From positions 1 to 39,433 of the forward strand of contig JADHUC010000081.1 in NCBI GenBank assembly GCA_016784735.1: a stretch of 39,433 nt of DNA. Direction: 5' to 3'. Source of the stretch: Pirellulaceae bacterium (GTDB lineage Bacteria > Planctomycetota > Planctomycetia > Pirellulales > Pirellulaceae). The translations under genes were made by a program, and so were the position numbers. The notes beneath the pieces are model-generated. The model was given only the letters and a program-made list of their open reading frames with translations. It did not search any database and was not told the origin of the DNA. The stretch's first letter is position 1, and each line of letters opens with the position of its first letter. This document shows, one piece after another, positions 1 to 7,920 of the stretch.

Positions 1-289
1 CCGCGCGCCGAGAGACATCTTTCGCCCTCGGATGTTCGACTCACCATCCCTCCCACGCCGCTCCACGGCCAACTCCAACCGCCCTCGCACCCTAATCCAG
101 TACCCACCGTCGCCCTCGTCTTATTTATGCGTCAACTCTGTATACTGTTGGAAGACTTTTTCATTCGACTCGGCAACCTACCAATGGTCCGTTGCCCGCT
201 GATCCTGGTCGTTCTGTCCGACGCGCATGGTTCGTGGATGCGCGGTAAGGAATGAAGGGCCCCTCGCTTTCTCCCACTTGAATACCTCC

Positions 290-505
290 TCAATAATGGC
301 CCTTCAAGTGATCAATCCATTCGGTTCCAGAGGGCACATCCTCAGCGCCGGGCGGTGTGTAGACCTGAGTATTCTCCTTGTCCAGATTCAGATCCGAGGT
401 GCAGGCCACGCGTATCCGGCTCTCCCCGAAGACCTTGGGGGCCTCGTAGATCAGGGATCCCGAGATGTCGATGTCCAGTGTGTCATCTGACCATGGTTCT
501 TGCCG
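290..505 (-). pseudogene. 3' remnant of an unidentified protein-coding gene
   Basis: Read on the minus strand, 505 down to the TGA at 290-292 is open for about 71 codons with a strongly protein-like composition. It includes the stretches DDTLDIDISGSLIYEAPKVF, RIRVACTSDLNLDKEN and GTEWIDHLKGHY before the stop. Just upstream is an in-frame TAG (506-508) and there is no start codon in the open stretch. It therefore looks like the C-terminal end of a gene whose 5' part was lost. I do not recognise the family. A long palindrome lies about 150 bp on the 5' side, so a rearrangement may have caused the truncation. It could be a chance open frame, but the residue mix argues against that. Confidence 0.45.
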
Positions 506-651
506 CTATTGCAGCCTGTCAAGCACCAACGGCTAAGCAGTTCCAGCTTTCCGCTCGCGTTTCACGCGCAACAGATGACCATGGTAGTGAACTAAACGCA
601 CGTCACCCTCGCAGAAACCTTCTATTCTCAGCGGACCCGTGAATCGGGCAT

Positions 652-738
652 AAGGCCGTTCGTAGTCCCGTCTTCTGGCGGTCTTCCTCGGTGGATCTTA
701 CCTCCGGACCGCCTGAAGACGGGACTACGAACGGCTTT
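652..738. repeat. Long inverted repeat, 32-bp arms
   Basis: Bases 652-683 and 707-738 are reverse complements at 30 of 32 positions, around a 23-base loop. The core TCGTAGTCCCGTCTTC returns as GAAGACGGGACTACGA. It could form a cruciform or a strong RNA hairpin. It lies about 120 bp upstream of the first intact gene and 150 bp from a truncated gene. That fits a miniature palindromic (REP/MITE-like) element, or a terminator for the lost gene. It has no T-run and no obvious target duplication. Confidence 0.75.
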
Positions 739-860
739 GTGCGTCGGCTCGGTTGCGAATGCCGGGACATTTTCGGTTAGTCCGGAAAGGTGCTGGATAT
801 GGTGCGCGCCGTTCCTCGGTCGCACGGAAAGATGGCGTTCGCTTCGATGCTGGACAGCAA

Positions 861-3314
861 ATGATCGGTAATACGAAAAGGACCGCGATTTGCTTGTGGA
901 TTGGGGCTGTGTTTGTCGCGCCGTCCATCGGAGCCGACGAGGCACCTGCGTCTGGTGTGCCTCCCCCGCCCGAACAGGCGAAGTTTTTCGAAATGAAGGT
1001 CCGACCCGTGCTGGCGGAGAAGTGCTTCCGTTGCCACGGGCCGGAGAAGCAGGAAAGCGGACTGCGGCTCGATTCGCGTGCCGACACCTTGAAAGGCGGT
1101 GATTCCGGAGCTGCTGTGATACCGCACAAACCGGAGGAGAGCCTTCTGATCGAAGCGATCAAGTATGAATCCTTCGAGATGCCGCCGAGCGGGAAACTGC
1201 CGGACGACCAAATCGCGGCGATGGAAGCGTGGGTGCGAATGGGTGCACCGTGGCCAACTGGGGCGGCGGTCGTACCCACGAACAAGATCATGAAGGAAGA
1301 TCGCGCCCATTGGGCGTTTCAGCCGGTTGCGGCGCCGCCGGTACCGGAAGTGAAAGATGAAGAGTGGTGTCGTACTGCGATTGACCATTTCATCCTGCGA
1401 CGGCTTGAACAAGAGGGCATCCCGCCGGCGCCCGCGGCAGATCCGGTCGCGCTTGTGCGTCGCGTGTACTTCAATCTGATCGGACTGCCGCCCACTCCAG
1501 AAGAGATGGACGCGTATCGAGGGGACGAGACGCCCGACAAGTACGAGCGACTGATTGACCGCTTGCTTGACGATCCACGATACGGCGAGAAGTGGGCGCG
1601 ACACTGGCTCGATCTGGTGCGTTTCGCGGAAAGCGACGGTTGGCGGCAGGACGCTTTCCGCCCTGAGGCGTACAGGTACCGCGACTACGTCATTCGCAGC
1701 TTCAACGAGGGCAAACCGTACGACCGGTTCGTTATGGAGCAAATCGCCGGAGACGAGGTTGATCCGGGTAATCCTGACGCACTGGCTGCCACCTCCTTCC
1801 TCCGGCACGGCATCTACGAATACAACCAGCGGGATGTGGAAACGCAGTGGAACAACATCCTGAACGAGATCACGGACGTGACCAGCGATGTCTTTCTGGG
1901 ACTCGGGATGGCTTGCGCCCGTTGCCATGACCACAAATTCGATCCCATTCCCAGGGAAGACTACTATCGGATGCGAGCGTTCTTCGAGCCGCTGCTCTGG
2001 CGAGAGGACCAACCGCTGGCGAGCATCGAAGAGCGGATTGCCTACGAGCGGCAGCTCTCCGAGTGGAAAGTCGCGACGTCCGACATTCGTCGCCAGCTTG
2101 ACGAAATCGAACGGCCCGTACTGTTCAGAACTGCCGGCGGACAAGGCTTCACGAAATTCGCTCCACATCTGCAGACGCTCATGTTGAAACGGCCCGAGGA
2201 ACGCACGCCTTACGAGCACCAGATCGCAACGATGGCCACGCGTCAGCTTACGCTCGACCGGAAGAAGATTCCGGATCAACTTCAGGGCGAACAGAAGACC
2301 AAGCGGGATAGGCTTCGAAAGGAGCTCGCGCAGTTCGACGATCTCAAACCGTCGCCCTTGCCGGCTCGCAAGTTCACGGTCAGCGACGTCGGTCCGGTCG
2401 CCCCGTCGACGCGGATTCCCGGCGACCGAGGCGAGCGGGGCATCGAACCCGGATTCATCTCCGTGCTTGACGTACCGCCACCCACAATATCACCACCTCC
2501 CGCGGAGATCAGATCAACCGGTCGTCGGACGGCCTTGGCCGAATGGCTTGCCGATCCGGACAACCCGCTTACAGCACGTGTGATCGTGAATCGCATTTGG
2601 CAATACCATTTCGGCACGGGGTTGGTGGCGACGCCGAGTGACTTCGGCCGCCTGGGCGAACCGCCAAGCCATCCGGAATTGCTGGATTGGCTCACGCGAC
2701 GTTTTGTGAACGACGGCTGGAGTCTCAGAAAACTGCATCGGCTGATTGTGACGTCGGCGGCATATCGACAGACGGCGTTTCGTCGGGCTCCAGATGCGGC
2801 ACAGACGGTTGACCCCGAAAATCGTCTGCTGTGGCGAATGAATTCGCGACGGCTCGATGCCGAACTGATCCGCGATGCCATGCTGTTCGTCAGTGGTGAA
2901 CTCGACCCGCGACTGGGCGGGCCCAGTGTGGCAGCATCGTCGTCGCGGCGATCCATCTACGTCAAGGTCATCCGGAACAGTCGCTATCTGTTGTTCGATC
3001 TATTCGACATGGCCGACGGTTTGTCCAGCATCGGCACACGCAACGTCACGACGACACCCATACAAGCTCTACTAATGATCAACGGGCCGTTTGTGCTGGC
3101 TCGCGCCGAGGCCATGGCGCGTCGTTTGCGGCAAATGGACCTCGCCAATGACAGCCAACTGGTCGAAGCCGCATACCGCATAGCCTATGGACGTGAACCA
3201 TCGGACGATGAAAGCACAATCGCCAGTGGATTTCTTCGCGGCGAGTCCGCCACAGCGCTGAACGACTTTTGCCACGTGCTGCTGAATACAAACGAGTTCA
3301 TCTATGTCGACTGA
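861..3314 (+). CDS. PSD1 family protein with planctomycete cytochrome c domain (DUF1549/DUF1553)
   Basis: This exported protein of 817 residues has the usual planctomycete order. An N-terminal hydrophobic signal segment (about 8-24) is followed by a PSCyt1 c-type haem motif CFRCH at 55-59. A DUF1549 (PSCyt2) region (about 160-360) carries a second haem-like motif CARCH near 352, and a C-terminal DUF1553 (PSD1) domain starts near 558 (motif LTARVIVNRIWQYHFG). The exact reaction of these proteins is unknown. They are often found beside DUF1501 proteins and sulfatases and have been linked to polysaccharide breakdown or redox steps. I chose the ATG at 861 because the signal segment follows it directly; a TTG at 753 would add 36 atypical residues. 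The stop overlaps the next start by 11 bp, so translation is probably coupled. Confidence 0.93.
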   Translation: MIGNTKRTAICLWIGAVFVAPSIGADEAPASGVPPPPEQAKFFEMKVRPVLAEKCFRCHGPEKQESGLRLDSRADTLKGGDSGAAVIPHKPEESLLIEAIKYESFEMPPSGKLPDDQIAAMEAWVRMGAPWPTGAAVVPTNKIMKEDRAHWAFQPVAAPPVPEVKDEEWCRTAIDHFILRRLEQEGIPPAPAADPVALVRRVYFNLIGLPPTPEEMDAYRGDETPDKYERLIDRLLDDPRYGEKWARHWLDLVRFAESDGWRQDAFRPEAYRYRDYVIRSFNEGKPYDRFVMEQIAGDEVDPGNPDALAATSFLRHGIYEYNQRDVETQWNNILNEITDVTSDVFLGLGMACARCHDHKFDPIPREDYYRMRAFFEPLLWREDQPLASIEERIAYERQLSEWKVATSDIRRQLDEIERPVLFRTAGGQGFTKFAPHLQTLMLKRPEERTPYEHQIATMATRQLTLDRKKIPDQLQGEQKTKRDRLRKELAQFDDLKPSPLPARKFTVSDVGPVAPSTRIPGDRGERGIEPGFISVLDVPPPTISPPPAEIRSTGRRTALAEWLADPDNPLTARVIVNRIWQYHFGTGLVATPSDFGRLGEPPSHPELLDWLTRRFVNDGWSLRKLHRLIVTSAAYRQTAFRRAPDAAQTVDPENRLLWRMNSRRLDAELIRDAMLFVSGELDPRLGGPSVAASSSRRSIYVKVIRNSRYLLFDLFDMADGLSSIGTRNVTTTPIQALLMINGPFVLARAEAMARRLRQMDLANDSQLVEAAYRIAYGREPSDDESTIASGFLRGESATALNDFCHVLLNTNEFIYVD

Positions 3315-4746
3315 CTTGAGAGATCACCGCGTTCAAAATACCGTATTTCGGTCGCGTCGCGAAATGCTGCTGCGCAGTGGTGCGGGGTTTGGGGCCATCG
3401 CTCTCGCGGCGCTTCTTCCGGATGACCTTCTTGCCGCGACCGACTCCAAATCGCCACTTTCACCGAAGGACCCGCATCATCCGCCAACGGCTAAGAGTGT
3501 CATCTTTCTTTTCATGGAGGGTGGTCCGAGTCACCTTGACCTGTTCGATCCTAAGCCAGTGCTCAAGAAGATCGCGGGCAAACCGCTACCGAAGTCGTTC
3601 AAACGGGTAATCACGGCGATGGGCGAGATGGAGTCGCCGGTGCTCGCTGACAAACGGAAATGGAAGCAACACGGCGAAAGCGGCCTGTGGGTCTCGGACT
3701 GGCTCCCGCACGTCGCCACGTGCGTGGACGATATTGCTGTCATTCGTTCCTGCGTGACCGACGGCATCAATCACGCCGGCGGCGTCTGTCAGATGAACAC
3801 ATGCACGCCCCGCGCCGGGCGACCGTCGCTGGGCGCCTGGGTGACCTACGGCCTGGGAACAGAAAACCAGGATTTGCCTGCCTTTGTGGTGATCGAGGAC
3901 AACAAAGGTAAGGCGGTCAACGGTCCGCGGAACTGGGGCCCAGGCTTCATGGAGGCCGTGTATCAGGGCGTGCCGTTTGAAAGTGGCGATCAGCCGATCG
4001 CCAACCTGCAGACGCCGGCCAGTGTGGGTGCGGATCGGCACCGTCGCAAGCTGGAACTTCTTGCGGAGTTCAACCGACGGCATGCGGACGGACGGCCTGA
4101 TCGGAGCGAATTGGAGGCCCGCATCGCCAGCTACGAATTGGCACTTAGTATGCAAGCGGCCGCACCCGAAGCGGTTGACTTCTCGCAAGAGTCCGAAGAA
4201 ACGAAACGATTGTACGGCATCGGCGAGAAGGATACGGACATCTTCGGCCGCAATTGTCTACTCGTCCGGCGGTTAGTCGAGCGGGGCGTGCGTTTCGTGC
4301 AACTGTTTCATGGCGCCGGCAGCAAGTGGGACGCCCACGACAATATCGAAGCCAACCATACCAAGATGTGTCGCGAGTCGGATAAGCCGGTTGCCGGCCT
4401 GCTGAAGGATCTCAAGCGACGCGGACTCCTGGACCAGACGCTGGTCGTGTGGGGCGGCGAATTCGGCCGCACGCCGATGAGCGAAAAAGGCGATGGGCGC
4501 GACCATAACCCGACGGGTTTCACCATGTGGATGGCGGGCGGCGGCGTCCTCGGTGGGCAGACGATCGGAGCCACAGACGAGGTTGGTCTGCACGCGGTAG
4601 AAGACCGGCTGCACGTCAAGGACATTCACGCCAGCATCCTGTACGCTCTTGGCATCAACAACATGAAACTGACCTACATCCACAAAGGAAGGCCGGAGAG
4701 ACCGACCATCAACGAGGGCACTTGGTGTCGGAAGCTGTTCGCGTGA
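3304..4746 (+). CDS. DUF1501 (sulfatase-like) protein, Tat-exported
   Basis: The protein has 480 residues. Residues 16-38 form a twin-arginine signal (RSRREMLLRSG followed by a hydrophobic stretch), so it is exported folded, probably with bound metal. The body is DUF1501, a family with the alkaline phosphatase/sulfatase fold. Typical signatures are FLFMEGGPSHLDLFDPKP near residue 62, the VVWGGEFGRTP block near 381 and the GRDHNPTGF block near 400. The last two carry metal-site-like residues. The start lies inside the previous gene (11-bp overlap), the canonical planctomycete PSD1-DUF1501 pair. The two products probably act in the same extracytoplasmic process. The substrate is unknown, and the family name rests on fold similarity rather than proven sulfatase activity. 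Confidence 0.93.
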   Translation: MSTDLRDHRVQNTVFRSRREMLLRSGAGFGAIALAALLPDDLLAATDSKSPLSPKDPHHPPTAKSVIFLFMEGGPSHLDLFDPKPVLKKIAGKPLPKSFKRVITAMGEMESPVLADKRKWKQHGESGLWVSDWLPHVATCVDDIAVIRSCVTDGINHAGGVCQMNTCTPRAGRPSLGAWVTYGLGTENQDLPAFVVIEDNKGKAVNGPRNWGPGFMEAVYQGVPFESGDQPIANLQTPASVGADRHRRKLELLAEFNRRHADGRPDRSELEARIASYELALSMQAAAPEAVDFSQESEETKRLYGIGEKDTDIFGRNCLLVRRLVERGVRFVQLFHGAGSKWDAHDNIEANHTKMCRESDKPVAGLLKDLKRRGLLDQTLVVWGGEFGRTPMSEKGDGRDHNPTGFTMWMAGGGVLGGQTIGATDEVGLHAVEDRLHVKDIHASILYALGINNMKLTYIHKGRPERPTINEGTWCRKLFA

Positions 4747-4925
4747 CCCCGACGTGCGAGCGGGATTCTTCTCTTTGACCGTTGCGAGCGGCACTTCCCC
4801 GAGATACGATGTATTCTCACGGCACGGCGCATGGCAGCAGGCCATGTCAATGCTTCGAGCGCCGTCAAATGGGCTCATCAAAGCCAGAATCTTAGCAGAA
4901 CCACACCAAACACAGGAGAGAGAAC

Positions 4926-5909
4926 ATGAACACCGACAATAGACACCACGGACACACGTTGCGATTCGTCTGTCTGTTTGCGGCGATTGCCACGCTGCTG
5001 ATCTACGTGCTGCCAGCCACCGCCCAGCAGGAGGCGACCACCGCGGGCAGCCCGACGCCGTGGACGCACCAGAACTATCTAGACGACGCGGATGAATTCC
5101 AATTCGCCATCGTCAGCGATAGAGCGGCGAGGCCGCGCGAGGGCGTGTTCAAGGCAGCCATGGCGAAACTGCAACTCCTGAGGCCCGGATTCGTGCTGTC
5201 AGTCGGGGACTTTATTCATGGATACGGCGAGGGAATGGTGCCGCTGACTGACGAGGAAATCGTGCGCGAGAAGCGTCAGAAAGTCGACGAGATGTTGGGA
5301 ACGCTGTCGATGCCGTTTTTCCGCGTGGTCGGCAATCATGACATCAACAACGAGGTGAGCGCCGGGATCTGGAAAGAGTTGTACGGCCCCGACTACTACT
5401 CGTTCGTCTACAAGGATGTGCTTTTCATGTGCTTGAATTCTCAGGACGCCCAGAGCAAATTCAGATCCGGCATGGGAACGGATCAGATTGCCTGGGCAAA
5501 GGACACACTTGCGAAAAACAGCGATGTCCGCTGGGTCTGCCTGTTCTTCCACCAACCGCTGTGGCTGGAAGACGAGAAGCGGCTTGAGCGTGCTAAGACC
5601 GAGAACGGTGCAACGCGCCTCACAGGCTTCAACGAAATCGAGAAACTGCTCGAAGGCCGCAACTACACTGTGTTCGCCGGACACCACCACCGATACGGCA
5701 AGTGGGTCAAGAACGGAAACAAGTACTTCCGCCTGGCTACGACTGGCGGAGCGAGCGCACTGGGCGGACCCGAAGCCGGCCAGTTCGATCACATCATGTG
5801 GATTACCATGACGTCCAAAGGCCCCGTCGTTTGCAGTATCCAACTCGAAGGTATCCTGGACGAAGACGCGAAGGTGAACATGCCCGGAGACGTAGCAGCA
5901 GACGAGTAG
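4926..5909 (+). CDS. Exported calcineurin-like metallophosphoesterase
   Basis: This protein of 327 residues has an N-terminal signal segment (about 12-33) and an AGGAGAGAGAAC stretch just before the ATG as ribosome binding site. The metallophosphatase blocks are present: SD at 64-65, GD at 94-95, GNHD at 136-139, a His at 209 (FFHQP) and GHHH at 252-255. It probably hydrolyses a phosphomonoester or phosphodiester in the periplasm with a two-metal centre. The first block is unusual: the usual D-x-H reads D-R-A, so one metal ligand must differ, as in some subfamilies with an SDR block. It stands alone, 179 bp after the DUF1501 gene, and faces the next gene convergently across a large palindrome. 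The substrate cannot be told. Confidence 0.88.
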   Translation: MNTDNRHHGHTLRFVCLFAAIATLLIYVLPATAQQEATTAGSPTPWTHQNYLDDADEFQFAIVSDRAARPREGVFKAAMAKLQLLRPGFVLSVGDFIHGYGEGMVPLTDEEIVREKRQKVDEMLGTLSMPFFRVVGNHDINNEVSAGIWKELYGPDYYSFVYKDVLFMCLNSQDAQSKFRSGMGTDQIAWAKDTLAKNSDVRWVCLFFHQPLWLEDEKRLERAKTENGATRLTGFNEIEKLLEGRNYTVFAGHHHRYGKWVKNGNKYFRLATTGGASALGGPEAGQFDHIMWITMTSKGPVVCSIQLEGILDEDAKVNMPGDVAADE

Positions 5910-5945
5910 TTGCCGTTCGCGCGCCCAACTCCTTTTCATCGCGTA

Positions 5946-6058
5946 AGGCGAGCGGCAGATGAGAATTTACCGTGGGATAGGCTTCCAGCCTGTCAAATGT
6001 GCCGGTCTGACAGGCTGGAAGCCTATCCCACGGGTAAGAGAATTCCCGCCGCTCGCCT
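5946..6058. repeat. 113-bp palindromic element between convergent genes (TTCCA-loop family)
   Basis: The outer arms GGCGAGCGGC (5947-5956) and GCCGCTCGCC (6048-6057) enclose a second, almost perfect pair: 5970-5994 against 6008-6034. Each inner arm is itself a small hairpin. The left one is GATAGGC-TTCCA-GCCTGTC (5976-5994), preceded by GTGG. It separates two convergent genes, so it could end transcription from both sides. The same architecture with different stems recurs at 7824-7918 and 10951-11021, which suggests a dispersed palindromic family rather than a simple terminator. Confidence 0.8.
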
Positions 6059-6085
6059 AAAGATCGACTGTATCGGTAAGGCGGC

Positions 6086-7771
6086 CTATTGAGGCGCCTG
6101 CCCGATCCGATCCAGGACTTCGCGCGGCGGTGTCCAGCCGTAGGTACGTTTGACGTCGGGCACGTACGCGCAGGTCACCACGAACAGTCCGGTCGATTTG
6201 ACCGCGTCGGGCGGGATATTGATTTGCACCTGAGTGTAGCCGTTGGCGAACCAGCGCTGGTAGCCGTTGGTTGGGCTCTCGGCCAACGGCTGGCCGTTTA
6301 GCCGGCAATCGACCATCTCCGGGTTTCGGTACGGAAGGCGGAGACGGAGGCCTAGGCCGTGTTCGATCGTACGGGCATCGGCGCCGGATGCCGACGAGCT
6401 GCGCTCGACGTACAGTTTGTCTTCCGGACCCACATCGAAAAACGCGCGAATGGCATCGACGTTGAAGTTCGGCACCGTCTGAAGGTTGGCCAAGAAGCCG
6501 TTCTTGTCGCTGTCGAGCAGCTTGGCTGCCTCGTCGGTTACGGCCACGACGTAGCTGTCGCGGCCGTCGGTTTGAGGATAGAGCATGGCCTGCTGGAAGC
6601 GCTCTTGCTGGTTCCACAATTCGACGCGGCTGCGACGGCGTGCTTGAGCTGTCTGGCCGTAGGCCGTGACAAAATGGCCCACAAAGGGTTTGACCCGGTT
6701 GACCGGGTAGCCGGGCACGCCCTCGGTTTCCCAAACGTTGTTGCCGAGCTTGAGTAGTCCTCGCGTTCGAGCGACGCCGCTTTCTTCCCAACCGATCTCG
6801 AACGCGGCGAGCATCGTATGGTACTTAACGTAGGCATACTGAGCCGTGTAGAAATTGGGCCGACCACGCCAAAGACGGCCGGCCAGCGGCTGGATCGCCG
6901 GACCCCAGAACGCCTGCTGGCCGTCGGCCTCGAAGCGGTCGGAAGGGTATCCCGCCTCGCACCCGGCGGCCACCATCGCCTCGATCACTCGCCAGTCCCA
7001 AGGCCGCAGGGCGTAGTTTGAATATGCCGACCCGGTGACCTCGAACATCGTCTGGCCCTGGTACATGCAACGGTCGTCCAGCCGGTCGACGGGGTATTCC
7101 TGAAGTCCGATGCCATGCAGGTCGGCGATCACTTCGGGCTGATAGCGGTCCACGACCGTTAGGAAAGCCCGGACCTCCGGCACCTTGTCCAGAGCTTTGT
7201 AGGTCATTGTGGCCAGATCCCACTTGTCCACGCCGCCGCCCGTGTAGGGATCGATTCCGTTGGCGTTGCCGAACCGATCGGTCTCGAAGTACGACTCGGG
7301 ATTGATCACAGGCATCACAAGTACAACCTGCTTGCGGCGGGTTTCGGCCGCCTCGGGTGAATCGCCCAGCAGCCACTCCATCAGACACATCGCGGTACTC
7401 GGGCCGGACCGTTCGGGCCCGCCGTGGAGACAGCATACCAATGCAACCTGCTTGTCCGCATCGGGTACCGACTGGTCGGTGATCACGAGCAAGTGAATCC
7501 CCATGCCTTTGGTCGATTTTCCGACCGATTCGACCGAGAGGATCCCGGGATGTTTTTCACTCCAGAACCGCAGGGTCTCCTCATATTCCTGGCGCGTTAC
7601 CCGGTGAACGCTCTTCTTCCAGGGTTGCGGCAGCTTCTCCAACCGTGCACGGACATCGTCCTCGGCAGCACGAACAGGAAGGACGGCGACCGTCAGGTAC
7701 AACGCTACGAAACCCATAGCCGCGAACAGTTGAGACTCTGGGTGACGAAGACCACTTAAGGAACATGTCAT
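6086..7771 (-). CDS. M14 family zinc carboxypeptidase-like protein, exported
   Basis: The 561-residue product has a signal region with a hydrophobic segment at about 17-35 ending PVRA. It is followed by a carboxypeptidase A-like (M14) domain with GKSTKGMGIHLLVITD, then the first zinc block HGGPERSG and the second zinc His in VIADLHGIG. A later AAFEIGWEE segment may supply the catalytic Glu. Such enzymes remove C-terminal residues from peptides or act on peptidoglycan-like amides. In the first zinc block His and Glu are separated by three residues (HGGPE) rather than the usual two (HxxE), so ligand geometry must differ or another residue serves. An internal Met at residue 19 is an alternative start that keeps the signal. 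The gene begins 150 bp downstream of a same-strand gene, with a palindrome between them, so it is probably transcribed separately. Confidence 0.87.
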   Translation of the reverse strand: MTCSLSGLRHPESQLFAAMGFVALYLTVAVLPVRAAEDDVRARLEKLPQPWKKSVHRVTRQEYEETLRFWSEKHPGILSVESVGKSTKGMGIHLLVITDQSVPDADKQVALVCCLHGGPERSGPSTAMCLMEWLLGDSPEAAETRRKQVVLVMPVINPESYFETDRFGNANGIDPYTGGGVDKWDLATMTYKALDKVPEVRAFLTVVDRYQPEVIADLHGIGLQEYPVDRLDDRCMYQGQTMFEVTGSAYSNYALRPWDWRVIEAMVAAGCEAGYPSDRFEADGQQAFWGPAIQPLAGRLWRGRPNFYTAQYAYVKYHTMLAAFEIGWEESGVARTRGLLKLGNNVWETEGVPGYPVNRVKPFVGHFVTAYGQTAQARRRSRVELWNQQERFQQAMLYPQTDGRDSYVVAVTDEAAKLLDSDKNGFLANLQTVPNFNVDAIRAFFDVGPEDKLYVERSSSASGADARTIEHGLGLRLRLPYRNPEMVDCRLNGQPLAESPTNGYQRWFANGYTQVQINIPPDAVKSTGLFVVTCAYVPDVKRTYGWTPPREVLDRIGQAPQ

Positions 7772-7823
7772 GGGACTATCTCCAAAACAGAATGGTGTTT
7801 AGCGTGCACTGATTGGGCAGCTT

Positions 7824-7918
7824 GTGGGGCACGTTTCCAACGTGCCAATTTGGACAAGTCTCGGAGGCTGAGAACCTGCGCTGGGCGTTAGTCTCGGCAC
7901 GTTGGAAACGTGCCCCAC
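7824..7918. repeat. Inverted repeat with perfect 23-bp arms (TTCCA-loop family)
   Basis: Bases 7824-7846 and 7896-7918 are perfect reverse complements with a 49-base loop. Each arm is again a hairpin: GTGG, then GGCACGT-TTCCA-ACGTGCC (7828-7846). The element starts only 3 bp after the stop of the minus-strand gene that ends at 7921 and lies before the start of the M14 gene. It is well placed to end transcription of the former. It shares the GTGG-stem-TTCCA-stem plan with the palindromes at 5946 and 10951. Confidence 0.82.
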
Positions 7919-7920
7919 AT

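Larger units (their letters stand above)
1..860. other. Left-edge region without an intact gene
   Basis: No complete coding region with a credible start is visible here. The stretch holds a 3' gene remnant on the minus strand (290-505) and a long inverted repeat (652-738), both listed separately. I see nothing recognisable in 1-289 or 506-651. The last ~120 bases precede the first gene, but no clear promoter hexamers stand out. Confidence 0.6.

Noticed and set aside
777..2279. 500-residue open frame on the minus strand
   Set aside because: It lies wholly antisense to the clear PSD1/cytochrome gene, and its composition is that of a shadow frame in high-GC DNA.
861..5909. Reading the left genes as a dedicated sulfatase or defence operon
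   Set aside because: Only the PSD1 and DUF1501 genes are coupled. The others are separated by long spacers and hairpins, and no sulfatase, nuclease or immune-type domain is present.
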